In this document: in pieces, positions 21,801-33,735 of the stretch
Layout of the letters: each line of letters opens with the position of its first letter
How positions within the stretch are numbered: the stretch's first letter is position 1
Source of the DNA: Impatiens glandulifera
Taxonomy: Eukaryota > Streptophyta > Magnoliopsida > Ericales > Balsaminaceae
DNA length: 64,000 nt
Assembly (NCBI RefSeq): GCF_907164915.1
Contig: NC_061863.1
Location: forward strand, 2,355,840-2,419,839
Reading direction: 5' to 3'
Made by a program: the position numbers and the translations under genes
Notes under the pieces: generated by a model
The model's input: the letters and a program-made list of their open reading frames with translations, nothing else
The model's database searches: none
Told to the model about the DNA's origin: nothing

Positions 21801-24800
21801 TCTCTAGATATGTCAAATTGTTCATGTGTTACTGATGAAACTTTGCGTGAACTTGAACCTCATTGCGCCAATCTTCATATCCTTAATGCATCTTATTGCC
21901 CCAACATCTCACTTGAGGTCAGTATCATATATAATTTTTTATTTACTTCAATTCAGCTAAAATTTGGATATGTTTTCACCTAACATGAGCCCTTTCTTTG
22001 GAAGTCTGTAAGATTGCCAACATTAACAGTTCTTAAGCTACATAGCTGTGAGGGAATAACATCTGCTTCAATGGCTTCCATTTCACATAGTCATATGTTG
22101 GAGGTCTGAATCATTAACCTTTTTAGAGCAAGCTCTTCCTTTATAAATCAAAATCTTAATAATGAATTATGTTTAGGTATTGGAACTGGATAATTGCAAT
22201 TTACTAGCATCAATTACCTTGGATCTTGGACGCCTTCAGAATATACGTCTTGTGCACTGTCGAAAGTATGTTGTGCTATTTTTACAATTAGTAACGGTTA
22301 TGATGTTCTATAATGTACTCACAGTTTTATAATCCCCCACAGGTTTACAGATCTAAATTTGCGTAGCATAATGTTGACATCTATAACTGTGTCAAACTGT
22401 CCTGCCCTGCAACGTATAAGCCTCGCATCTAATATGCTCCAAGTTCGTTCACTTCACTCTTTTTTTCCCCATCCTTTGTAATCTTGAGTTAGTTTTCCTT
22501 ATTATGTCGCACCACTCATTCAACTTTATTATGTCTGTAAATTGTGCAGAAACTAGTTCTCCAGAAGCAAGAGAGCTTAACCACTTTAGCACTTCAATGT
22601 CAGAGTTTGCAAGAAGTGGACCTTACTGATTGTGAATCCTTAACAAACTCCATATGTGACGTTTTCAGTGAAGGAGGTGGATGTCCTATGTTAAAATCGC
22701 TAGTTCTTGATAACTGCGAGGTTTGTTGATTTGGCTTAAGCTCTTGTTCGTTCTCGGTAATTTCGTGATATTTTAATAGCGAGGTGTGTTTAAGATTTTA
22801 GCCACATCTGTCTTTTAATGTATCGAATCTTGAGTCCCTCAAATATAGAGAAGCTGCTATGAACTAAGAAGTCATGGTATATGCATCTCCTATGCAAGTA
22901 ACTCGGTGTTTCATCCAGTTATATGGATAAGATAATCTGTTTAAAGTTACTTGTTGCTTATGATATTGTTAGGGTCTTACATCTAGTTGTTTACTTCACG
23001 TAGTTGCTGACTTGGAAATTCATTTTTTTTTAGTATTGGAGTATCTTGCTATATTTTACACTTTATTTCCACAGAAGAATTTACTGTAAACTACTTTTTT
23101 AGAAATAATGCTAATGAAAATCTATCCTTTTTATATAGGAAAATAATATTAGAATTAGAAAGGGGTAAATGCACGCTCACAAACTAATAACCATTCCAAT
23201 TGTAAAAACATTACAACAAATTGTAGAAACTTGCTTCATCAATTCAACCCAATGTATGATGCCCCATGTTTGTGTGATGCTTGAAGGTCAATTATTTGAT
23301 GTTGTAATATCTGTAAAATAAGACTTTGTTTTTCCTTTTCATTTTTGTTACCAATAATGATAAATCATCAAAGCTATTTTTCTACATTGCAGGGCTTGAC
23401 AGCGGTTGTATTCCGCAATTCTTCATTGGTCAATCTTTCTCTTACTGGTTGTCGGGCTGTTACTTCTCTTCAGCTAGCATGTGCTCATCTTGAGAAAGTC
23501 ACCTTGGATGGTTGTGACCATCTCGAAACAGCATCATTTTGCCCTGTAAGTGAAAGCTGTTGGGCCTCCTAACAAAAAAATGAAAAAAAATCTGTGACCA
23601 TGAAAGAATGGGGATAAGATAAAAAAGGAAAAGAAATGCATGATTAGTTCTCATTTTCTTATATTACTAGCTATGTCTTAGCACTCTCATTTTCTGTAAC
23701 AAGTATTATTATTGATACTCCAAATGGCTGATAGTAGTTAGAGTTTACACTTGAGAATGGGATGAAACCTAGAGAAAGAGATGAGATAGACTAGACAATT
23801 CACCTATCAATTCATTCACAAACCCTAACTGTCACAACAAGCTTATTATATACTAATAGAATGGAAGTTACATTGACTTTATTCGCTACATGCTATATAT
23901 ATATATATATAACCAATTAGATAGAGAGGTCATACATGTCAGGCGGTATGATTGTTTTGCATCACTTGTTTGATAGGAAGGTTAATATACGTTCTTCATT
24001 TTTTTCATATATGAAAATCAAAGTGAAATTCTTATTCTGGATGTAGGTTGGTCTTAGGTCACTTAATTTAGGCATATGCCCGAAGCTTAGTCTACTTCAA
24101 ATTGAAGCTCCAAGTATGCTGTTGCTCGAGTTGAAAGGATGTGGAGTACTGTCTGAAGCATCGATTAATTGCCCGATTTTAAACTCTCTCGATGCTTCAT
24201 TTTGCAGGTTATTTTGTGAACCTAGTTTCTTCTTGATCAAGATTTAATGTTTTTTTTCTGCCGGTTATGCTTACATGTACCTTTATTTTTTTCTTTCTGT
24301 ATGCTCAGTCAACTAAAGGACGACTGCCTGTCTGCAACAACTTCTGCATGCCCTCTCATTGAAACCCTGGTATTAATGTCATGTCCATCTATTGGCCCTG
24401 ATGGCTTATCTTCCCTGTGCCTGCTTTCACGTTTAACCTCACTTGATTTGTCATACACTTTCTTGGTGAGCCTGCATCCTGTTTTCGAGTCCTGTTCGAA
24501 GCTAAAGGTGACTCCTCTACCTCATTATGAATGTTTTCAGATAACCATTTGAAAGTGATTTTGATTGCATTTAGTCTGAAAAATGTGATTGACCTTTTCT
24601 ATTGTAAAATGTGTGAAGTTGTAAAAAAAATTGCTTGTGCTGCATATATATATTTATTTTATAGAATTTTTTCTCCAAATGTTTTCTGTTTATGATTTTT
24701 TCCCATACCAAATAGGCCCCACTCAAAGCTGAAAAATTCAATACAGATTGGTTAAGATGCTTTTTTTCCTATTGTTGTCAAAAACATTTAGATATTTTAA

Positions 24801-26234
24801 TTCAGTCAAGAATTTATTATAGATGTGTAATTTTGAGCACATTCAAAATAGTGGCCCTAAATCTGATTTCCAGGTGTAACGTTCTACTGCAAATACTTCT
24901 TTTCAATCAACCTTCATATTTTCTGTCTCTTGGATAGGTCCTGAAATTACAAGCATGCAAATATCTTACCGACTCATCATTAGAGCCTCTTTATAAAGGC
25001 GGCGCCCTTCCTAACTTAAGCGAGTTGGATTTATCATATGGGACCCTTTGTCAGTCTGCAATAGATGAACTTCTAGCTTTCTGTACTCATCTCACACACT
25101 TGAGCTTGAATGGATGCGTAAATATGCACGATCTGAACTGGGGCTTCAGTAGCAGCCGTACATTTGATTCTAGTGTACCGAGTTTGGGCAGCAGCAGTTC
25201 AAATGCCCTATCTCCACAAGATGATAGCTGCTTGTCGAACCTTCAGCCAAACCGGTTGCTCCAAAACCTTAACTGTGTTGGCTGCTCAAACATTAAGAAA
25301 GTTCTCATTCCTCCTGCAGCGTGTTGCTTCCATTTATCATCGCTAAATCTCTCTCTCTCTGCTAACTTGAGAGAAGTTGACGTGACTTGTTTGAACCTAT
25401 GTTCTCTTAACTTGAGGTAAATCTATTAATAGTTGTTCCTTTTTTTTCTTAACTTATGTGGTGCTAGATTTATGACTTAAGCCTTGTTCGGATTCGGGTC
25501 ATTTGAAATACCCACAAGGCCACAAGGTTAAATAACCTTGTTCATGCTGCGGTTACGAAAAGTGGGTTATTTGGGTAAAAAGACTAATGAAAAAGAAATA
25601 GATGGTATTTTTGTATTTGATTTGAATAACGAGATTGATTAGAGTATGGATGAAAAGTTGGTGGGTTATTTGAGGATTATTCCAATAACCCATTCCATAA
25701 ATTCAATGGCAGTTTCTGACCAATAATTGGATCCAGATACAAAAGTGTTTTCAAATAAAACCAGTTTTGATAATTTAATATAATTTAACCCTAAAACAAG
25801 GCCTTACCTTACCATGATCTGTATTCTTATTCTCCTCAGCAACTGTTACTCCTTGGAAGTTTTAAAACTAGAGTGTCCTAAGCTGGCTAGCCTATCTCTT
25901 CAGGTATGTAAAATGTGTAATAATCTTTCTTTCTAAACTTTTCAATATTTTTATTCGATTCTCTAATTTGTTTCTCTCTACAGTCTTGCAACATTGACGA
26001 AGAAATGGTTGCAGCAGCTATTTCAGGCTGCAGTATACTGGAGACTCTTGATATCCGCTTTTGCCCAAAGGTAAGTTTTTTTGACTAATATTTGGCAGGT
26101 TATTTGAAATCTTATTAACCAAACAACCCCTAATGGCTATTACTTACTCTCAGTTGTACTCAATGAGCATGGTGGGACTAAGGGCTGCATGTCCTAGCTT
26201 GAAACGCGTTTATAGCAGCATTTCGTCATCGTGA
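18818..26234 (+). CDS. FBL15: F-box/LRR-repeat protein 15 (SLOW MOTION), 17 exons, 1006 aa
   Basis: Exons: 18818-19200, 19955-20207, 20316-20448, 21195-21294, 21367-21564, 21647-21917, 22005-22103, 22177-22265, 22343-22442, 22550-22720, 23393-23545, 24047-24207, 24309-24507, 24938-25416, 25840-25903, 25984-26070, 26154-26234. All junctions are GT-AG and all phases close to 3021 nt. The start at 18818 (MLFWRCLCFGEKEEE) follows an in-frame upstream Met but matches the Cys-rich start of the family. An acidic, Ser-rich region precedes the F-box at about residues 203-250 ('LLHMVFSFLKHVDLFRAAMV'). Repeated leucine-rich units follow ('LDIASCHKLSDAAIRSAVI', 'LTHLSLNGCVNMHDL') to 'ACPSLKRVYSSISSS'. 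Arabidopsis FBL15 (At4g33210) is about 990 aa with the same order. The protein is the substrate-binding part of an SCF ubiquitin ligase; SLOMO affects leaf initiation rate and auxin balance. Intron 14 carries a Tourist-like MITE. No damage is seen. Confidence 0.95.
25480..25803. mobile_element. Tourist-like MITE in FBL15 intron 14
   Basis: The interval is flanked by TTA on both sides (25477-25479 and 25804-25806). Left end AGCCTTGTTCGG and inverted right end GGCCTTGTTTTAG share GCCTTGTT. TTA duplications and GGCCTTGTT ends fit PIF/Harbinger-derived Tourist elements. Related ends occur in the GOS11 introns. It lies wholly between the donor at 25417 and the acceptor at 25839. Confidence 0.65.
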
Positions 26235-27848
26235 TTTGGTTTTGGTCTTTCTCGGGTGCTCTTCTTCCTTCCCTCCTTTTATATCGTAAAAGTGGCGCGG
26301 TTTTAGCCTTCAATGGATTGTGTTTGTTATGAGTGTTTTTTCTAGGGCACAGCTTATTACTTAGCCCCATAATATATGCAGTCTTGCACTGTGTGTTTGT
26401 TAGGGTATATTACTCTATTATGCACTTTATTCTAGTTTTATGCAATTTGCACAATAAGAATCTATATTTATATAGTTTTATCTTTTTTTTTCCTTTTGTT
26501 ATTTATCAAATTTAAGAGATATTATAGGTATTATTCAAAATGTTTTATTGATTTATTTTGTTGCTAGTATTATATTGTTTTAAAATAAACTTTGAAAAGG
26601 ATAACAATTTATTTAGCAACAAATTCAAGCCATGAAATTTTGCACTATTGATTTTGTGAAGGAATGAGATTGATTTAAAATTTATCAATTTTTTTGGTCA
26701 TTTTCAATAATGATTGATTTGATGTTTTCTTAATGGATAAAGAAATAATTTATAGGAATACACAAATTAAATAATTATGAGATAAAGAAATAATTTGAAC
26801 AATGTTCCAAATGTTAACAAAATGTAAGAATATTAAAATGTTAATGTTCCCTAACTAATAATCATTTCACTGAAATTGAAGCATTTCACAATTACAACAA
26901 TATTATATTAGGGTGTGTTTAACAAATTAGTAATTTTTCTTTTTCTTTTCCCTTTTTTTGAAAAATAATTGTGAGTTTTATTTCTTCAAACTAATACTCT
27001 CACAGATAAGTACATAGTCTATAAACACACTCAATTAGTTTAACGGGCCGGCCAGACAACAAGTTTGAATCCAGAACTTTAGAAATATCCAACTCTTATT
27101 TTTTACAAAAATTTGAACTTATCAATTGTGGTCCACTTTATTATTGAAGTTTTTAGTAAGTGCATTCAAAATGATCTGAACTATCAAACAAAAAATTATC
27201 CATCTGTCTCTGTAGAGTTTTGATACGATAAAAGTCAATATATTAAATTTAAAAATACAATTTATTGAAATTGTCAAAACACATACGTTAAAGTTGCAAT
27301 GTACCAATAAATTTTACGGATAAAATGGGATGGGCTGTATAATTCAATGTAATATGTTCAAATTTGAAATTGTAATAATAAAAAAAATCCAATTTATTTG
27401 TTTATATATATTCTTACTCGATATTTAAAAAATAAAAGTCGTAATCTAAACTAATTAAAAATTAATTAAAGTTAATACTTAGTACTCTATTTTTGTATCA
27501 CTAGATTTAAAAAAAAAACTCAAAACATTTATTTTATTTTATTAACTAAAAAAAAGTTAATTTGATTTCTTAGGTTAATTTTAAGACATTTTTAGCATTT
27601 TCAATACAAAAACAAAAGGTAAATATTCCCTTAATTGAAATAATTGTTGGATTAAGGTAATATTCTCTTATAGTGAATTGATTTTATTTAATTAGCAAAA
27701 TAATTTAAAATAAATAAAAATAAAAATTTGATACAACAATTAATTAATAAATATAAATCTCATTCCATTAAATCATCAAAATCCAAAACAACAAAATCAG
27801 ATTCAGAAATCTAAACGACTCGCCGGCGGCGATCAATGAATGAATGAA
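26235..27848. other. Downstream region of FBL15 and COPT5, no gene
   Basis: The first few hundred bases are probably the FBL15 3' untranslated region. The rest is AT-rich, low-complexity DNA between two converging genes. Short frames here have no recognisable product. Confidence 0.6.
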
Positions 27849-28280
27849 TCAGGCACAAGCGCATGGATTATCAACGACGACAACATCTTCATCGCCATTC
27901 CTAAACAACAAATTCCCTACAGCTAGTCCAACAACAACAGCTATGAAAACACCTCCATTAAACGACATAACAGCAAGCATCAACAAATAACCTAAGGCAG
28001 AATTGATTCCAAATAGAACAGCTCCTCCTATCTTCACAGCGCTAAACCTTGACGATGATCGGCGAACAAGGAGAGGAGCATCGATGGATGAACTAACCGT
28101 TATAGATCTGGTAAGCGAAATGAGTTTGAATCGGAGACGACGATCTTCGAGAAATTGGTAAAAAACGGAGAAGAGGAAACAGGAGATGAGAGTTAAGATG
28201 TAACTGTTTATGGAATTAGTTTTCCAGATATCGAATAAGATCGTCACTGTTGTTCCCCAATAGAAGGTCATATGCATCAT
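27849..28280 (-). CDS. COPT5: Copper transporter COPT5-like, 143 aa, intronless
   Basis: This small CTR/COPT copper transporter moves Cu(I) as a trimer. COPT5 in Arabidopsis exports copper from the vacuole or prevacuolar compartment. The protein starts MMHMTFYWG, with the short Met motif expected instead of a long Met-rich N-terminus. Predicted membrane segments are at about 27-45, 84-105 and 109-127. The TM2 MxxxM motif (101-105, 'MLAVM') and the TM3 GxxxG motif (118-122, 'GLAVG') are both present. The C-terminus ends 'NPCACA', matching the Cys-containing tail. Length agrees with Arabidopsis COPT5 (146 aa). The first Met is used; no upstream in-frame start is needed. The gene converges on FBL15 with about 1.6 kb between. 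It is intact. Confidence 0.93.
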   Translation of the reverse strand: MMHMTFYWGTTVTILFDIWKTNSINSYILTLISCFLFSVFYQFLEDRRLRFKLISLTRSITVSSSIDAPLLVRRSSSRFSAVKIGGAVLFGINSALGYLLMLAVMSFNGGVFIAVVVGLAVGNLLFRNGDEDVVVVDNPCACA

Positions 28281-29247
28281 CTTCTTCTTCTTCGTTGATT
28301 AAGAGAGAGAAACTGCAATTTTTTTGAAAAGTAAGAAATGGTGAAAATGTATACGCAGGTTGGCTTTTGTACTACTGAGAAAGTGTGTAGTACAAGAAAT
28401 ATATGTAGTACAACTATTAGTCCACTTTATTTCCTTTATTTTATTTTTTTGTCAAATTTACAAAAATAAAAATTAATTGGGTTTTTGGATAATTACTCTA
28501 TATATAAAGAAAGTGATGATAATAATCTTATTAAGAAATAAAATTAATATTTTTGCTTTTATTTTTAATTGATATAGTTGGCTCATTAAGAAAAATAGAT
28601 TTGAATTTGAAAAATGATTTAAAATATACATATGACTTAATTATATTTTTATTTATTTTTGATAAGAAATAGTTTTATTAAATAAAATAAAGAGTTATAA
28701 ATATAATATTAATTTTTAAATAATAAAATATGAGTAATGTTAATTAATACCGAATTTTGTTTTTTTTAAATGAGTTTTAGATAATTACTCTATAAGAAAG
28801 TGATGATAAGAAATCTTATTAATAAATAAAATTAATAGTTTGCTTTTTATTTTAATTGATATAACGGTCTCAAATAAAAAAAAAAAGAAGAAGTAAATTT
28901 GGAGTTAAATTTGAATTTTAATATGTATATGATTAATTTTTTTAGGCTCTAATTAGAATATTTTTTTATTTTAAAATGGTTTATATGAGTTTGAACTAAC
29001 ACAATTTAGATAATTTATCATATTTATAAAAAATAAATAATTTTTTTTTTTAAACTCTTTAGATATATCATATATTTTAAGTTATTCCACAATTTTGAAC
29101 ATATATTAAGAAAAAAAATTATCAAATTTAAAAAATAAATATGTTCCTTAATTTTTAGCTTCAAATAACGAATTATAATATATATATATATATTTATATT
29201 TAAAAAAAAATAGTGAACATTTTACATAGACATGTCAATGAGCACTA
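28281..29247. other. COPT5 upstream region, AT-rich
   Basis: It holds the probable COPT5 leader and promoter next to 28280 and then AT-rich DNA. A weak local duplication is visible (GATAATTACTCTATA..AAGAAAGTGATGATAA-like segments near 28489 and 28771). No gene is seen. Confidence 0.5.
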
Positions 29248-29255
29248 GCAGAAAT

Positions 29256-30165
29256 TATGAGTGTTCAACCGGCCGGTTAACCGATTAAACGGTTTCGGTT
29301 AAGACCGATTTTGCTTATTATTTTACAAACCGGTTAACTGACTGTTAATGGTATCGGTTTTACCGGTTTTAATTCTATCAGTTTTGGTCAGTTTCGGTCG
29401 GTTAACCGGGTTTAACTAGGAACCGATAATTCAATTTTTTAAATTAAGTAATAAATTATAAAATGATTTTTTTTTTAAATTATTGCTTGCACTTTCCTAT
29501 TATATTATCATTTTCTCTATTATAATATATTATATTATAGAATATAATCAATATATTATATTATTATAATATATTTTATTGATATATTTAAGAATATGTT
29601 ATAATATTTAATTTTATTATAATAATATAATATATTTTATAGCTATTTTGTTAACTTTTTATATATTTTTCAAAAAATTCAAATCTATTATGCCGATTAG
29701 TTTTTGACCAACCAAGTGTTGGACAAAAAGTTAAAACATAAAGTCAATGTTGAAGACTTGTTTAACTATTTTGATTTTATTCATTTATAATTCAACGTTA
29801 TTGTATCGTTATAAAAACAATTTTACATATTTTAATGAAATTATTTCAGTTTGTTTTTAATTTATTTTTGTAAAATTTTATATAAATTATAATGTGTAAA
29901 AATAAAAATATTTATAAATTATTAAATAATAATTATAAAATAACTAATACAAATTATAAAATATAAAAATATAAAATTAAATTATTACCGGTTTATCGGT
30001 TAAACCGTTAGAAAAATAGGTAAACCGAAAATCGAACCGTTTAACCGGTAAAAAACCGTTTCACCGGAACCGTTAGAACCGATTAACTAATAAACCATTA
30101 AAATGAAACTGATTAATTATCAGTTCGGTTGGGTTACCGATTTTTCGATTTTTTTCACAAACCTA
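29256..30165. mobile_element. hAT-type MITE with AACCGGTT-rich arms, 910 bp
   Basis: The flanks are GCAGAAAT (29248-29255) and GCAGAAAC (30166-30173), an 8-bp duplication with one change. Left end TATGAGTGTTCA and inverted right end TAGGTTTGTGAA are a degenerate hAT-type pair. Each arm is dense in CCGGTTAACCG-like units and the centre is AT-rich and non-coding. Confidence 0.82.
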
Positions 30166-30173
30166 GCAGAAAC

Positions 30174-30968
30174 AGATTGGGCTCAGGCCATCCAAAGTGG
30201 AAATTGGATGAAATGAACTAAAGATCAGTTTATTTGTCTTTTTGGCCAGCGCATAAAATAAATGTGCTCGTGGCACTTTTTTTTTTGACAAAAATATCCC
30301 CGTTGCGAGACGCAACCAAATGCCGTATGAATTTTTTTTTTTTGAAAAAAATTAAAAATTCGTCTCATAATTGTCGGTTGCATCTCGCGAGTGCCGATTG
30401 CGTCTCGTGATCGAGGACGTCTCGCGACATGGGTAAAATCGTTCAAAAAATGAAAAAAGTATCACTAACGCTTTTTATTTTAAGTGCGGGTCAAAAAATC
30501 AAATAAGTGAATCATTAGGTTATTTCGTCAAATTTCCCATCCAAAGATTGCTTTTAATAGGGTAATACTTGACATTAGTCATCGCTCATAATTTCTTAAA
30601 TATTTTTAATTTAATTTATGATTTATTTATCTAATTTAAAAAAAAAAAATTTATATTTATATATTTGTTTATTAATAATTTTCTCGTTATCTTTTTTTTA
30701 AAGTACACCTCAAATTTTTTAATATAGTAAGATATGACATTCATCACCCATATTTTATTAAATATTTTAAATTTAATTTACACTTTATTTATTTAATTTT
30801 TTAAAAATGACAAAACTTACCATTATACACTCGTTTTATTCAAAAATTGTCCGTTATTTTTTTAAGCCCACCTCGAAATATTTTTTTCGATAAAAATGTG
30901 ACATTAATCTTAATTTCTTTAATTTTTATTTTTATTTACGATTTATTTATCTAATATATATATAAAAT
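30174..30968. other. Gap with a small CG-rich repeat patch
   Basis: At about 30297-30440 a patch rich in CTCGCGA, TTGCGTCTCG and GAGACGCAACC stands out from the AT-rich surroundings; these are mutually related, partly inverted words. The rest is AT-rich. No gene is recognised. Confidence 0.5.
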
Positions 30969-31568
30969 GATGCTTAATTTTTAAAGTGTCTGGATTGTTG
31001 GGTCGAGAGTTGTGATTAATTTGGATATATATGTGAGAGTTAATGGATACTTGGGTGAATTTTGGGTTGACCCACCCATAAACTTAAAACGGTGAAAAAT
31101 AAAATTAAAAATGCTATATGTATGGTTTGAACTTGCAACCTAACAAAACAAATACAACCCTTTAACCAACTAGGCTAATAACACTTTATATTTTTAATTC
31201 AACACCAAATTTGATGAACGCATGATATTTTAACAATATAAGTAAAACTTTTTATCTATATATATCTATATATATATAATGATGCATAATTTTTAAAGTG
31301 TCCGGATTGCCGGGTCGAGAGCTATGATTAATTTGAATATATATGTGAGAATAAATGGATACTTGGGTCGGATTGTGGGTTGACCAGCCCATAAACTTAA
31401 AACGGATAAAAATAAAATTAAAAATGTTATAAGTATGGTTCGAATTTGCAACCTAACAAAATAAGTACGACCCTTTAACTAACTAGGTTAATAACCCTTT
31501 ATATTTTAAATTCAACACTAAATTTGATGAACGCATGACATTTTAACAATATAAGTTTAACTTTTTAA

Positions 31569-31606
<38 letters not shown>

Positions 31607-31860
31607 GATGCTTAATTTTTAAAGTGTCTGGATTGTTGGGTCGAGAACTGTGGTTAATTTGGATATATATGAAAGTAAATAGATACTTGGGTCGGATTGT
31701 GGGCTGACCCGCCCATAAATTTAAAACGGTTAAAAATAAAATTAAAAATGCTATAGGTATGGTTCGTACTTGCAATCTAATAAAACAAGTACAACCTTTT
31801 AACAAACTAGGCTAATAACACTTTATATTTTAAATTCAACACCAAATTTGATGAACGAGA
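30969..31860 (-). repeat. Three tandem SINE-like units with tRNA-like boxes
   Basis: Units start GATGC(T/A)TAATTTTTAAAGTG at 30969, 31281 and 31607 (spacings 312 and 326). A fourth partial copy lies at about 32140-32225. On the minus strand each holds TTAGCCTAGTTGGTTAAAGG, like a tRNA A box, and about 40 bp later GCAAGTTCAAACC or a variant, like a B box. This spacing is right for a tRNA-derived SINE. Between units are AT microsatellites. No complete tRNA cloverleaf is present, so these are not tRNA genes. Confidence 0.65.
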
Positions 31861-33101
31861 TAGTTAATCAATAGTTTTTAATGAGTCATAATTCTTTTTT
31901 GACTCTGCGCTATAGATTTCACTATTATTAGTGAGCAATAATAGAAGAATTCCGTTATATTTATAGAGATATGTGACATAATTCATATAGATATAGTAAG
32001 TCTCGTCTGTGCTACTTTAATGATAGTATTTATATTTTTCATTTCACTCGTAGTATGGGGAAGAAGTGGACTCTATAGGTGAAACTAAATGAGTTGAGGA
32101 ATCAAATTGTATCAATTGTTTTAGAGATCGTTTTTCAATATGAGAGTAAATGAATACTTGAGTCGGATTGTGGTTGACCCGCCCATAAACTTAAAACAGT
32201 TAAAAATAAAATTAAAAATGCTATCAGATTTTTACCGTAATATTTTTTTCACGGTTTTTTTATATTGTTACTCGTGTAAATGTACGGGATAAATACTAGT
32301 TATTAAAAAAATGGTAAACTTATCTTTATCCACTCGTTTTATCCATAATTTTCGCGTTGATTTTGTAAGTCCACTCCAAATTTTATTCAATTTCAGTTTA
32401 ACTCATATTTTTCGATCATTCCTTAATACCCATGTATCCAATACCCATAAATACTCGAAAGTAAAGTTCAAGAATTTTAAATCGAATTCGAAGTGAGAAA
32501 TAAAAAATAAAAAGTTATTATCCGATCAAGTTCGAAAATTAACCATAATCCAATATTACGACGAGAAGAGAACGTAAAAGAGAATGAAAATATAAAAAAA
32601 TTCTCTCAATTTCACATTTTTGTTCTGCCAAGCCAATGACCTGATCCTACTTCATTCTCTTTCTCAATTAATCTCCTTTATCACTCGTTAAAATAGAAAA
32701 TTATTTTATAAACTGTAATTTAAATAATTAAAAAAGAATTTAATAATTAAAAATAAATAACTTGGCCCTATGTGAAATGGTGCCACGTATAGGTATTATA
32801 AAAATAAATAAATAATAATGTCAACTACCACCAGCGATAGAAGAACTGTAATTAGGAGCCGTTTGGTGGTTGAGATGAGAGAGAATATAAGTTCGTGAAA
32901 TTGAGTGGCGAAGGGTTTCTTCTTCTTCTTCATCATCTTTTGTGGTTCGATTAGGGTTTCAGAGAGAAGACAAAAGAGATATCGATATAGATTGAACGTA
33001 CAGCCGTCGTCGTCATCGGAGCTTCAAATCAAGTGAAACGATTGTCTCTGAGTCAACTTACGTTTTTCTTCTTCTTCTTCTCAGTCTTGACCTCCTCCAT
33101 C
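31861..33101. other. CID7 upstream region
   Basis: It holds a partial SINE-like unit (about 32140-32225), then AT-rich DNA. From about 32860 there is a leader-like stretch with CTTCTT pyrimidine tracts that is probably the CID7 promoter and first 5' untranslated exon. Confidence 0.5.
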
Positions 33102-33683
33102 ATGGATCACTGTAATTCAGTTTCTTCAATTACGGAGCTACCGAAGGTAAAATTCAATATCTATAACTTACAGTTGTAGATCTTAATGGATAGTTCTCTT
33201 AAATTGTGGTTAAGTTTGTAAGCGGTAATTTGATTTCTCGAGATCTCGGTCTGCATGCAGATTAGTTAGTTGAATTTGAGCTTCATTTTGAAGCAAGGTT
33301 TTTGCTCCTTATTATGTTTTTCTAATATCTTTATGGATAGTTCTCTTAAATTGTGGCTTGTAAGCGGCAATTTAAATTTCTCAAGATCGGTCTGCATGGA
33401 TTGAAAATCTGGAGATTAATTAGTTAGATTTGAGCTTCATTTTGAAGCAAGGTTTCCTGATTAGAAATTTGATTATGAATTTGTTTGCTCCTTATTATGT
33501 TTTTCTAATATCTTTATGGATAGTTCTCTTAAATTTGATTTCTCAAAATCGGTCTGCATGGATTGAGAATATGCAGATTAATTAGTTGGATTTGAGCTTC
33601 ATTTTGAGGCAAGGTTTCCTGATTAGAAATTTGATTATGATTTTTTAATATCTTTACAGGATTTGACTAGTGGAATCATGTAA
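33102..33683 (+). other. Possible upstream open reading frame in the CID7 leader, spliced
   Basis: An ATG at 33102 opens 15 codons up to a GT donor at 33147. Joined to the CAG acceptor ending at 33659 it runs seven more codons to TAA at 33681-33683, giving a 22-residue peptide. The main CID7 start follows at 33736. If the splice is as modelled, ribosomes meet this frame first and CID7 translation could be damped. The splice is inferred from signals only. Confidence 0.45.
33183..33660 (+). repeat. Tandem repeats in CID7 leader intron
   Basis: A 145-185 bp unit containing TGGATAGTTCTCTTAAATT, CGGTCTGCATG and TTTGAGCTTCATTTTGA occurs three times (markers at about 33188, 33333 and 33517). The acceptor lies at the start of what looks like a fourth unit: TAATATCTTTACAGGAT against TAATATCTTTATGGAT in the repeats. 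Confidence 0.85.
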
Positions 33684-33735
33684 AAGCTTTTATTTAACTA
33701 AAAGAGATTGAGGAGGAATTAGAGATAGAATAAGA

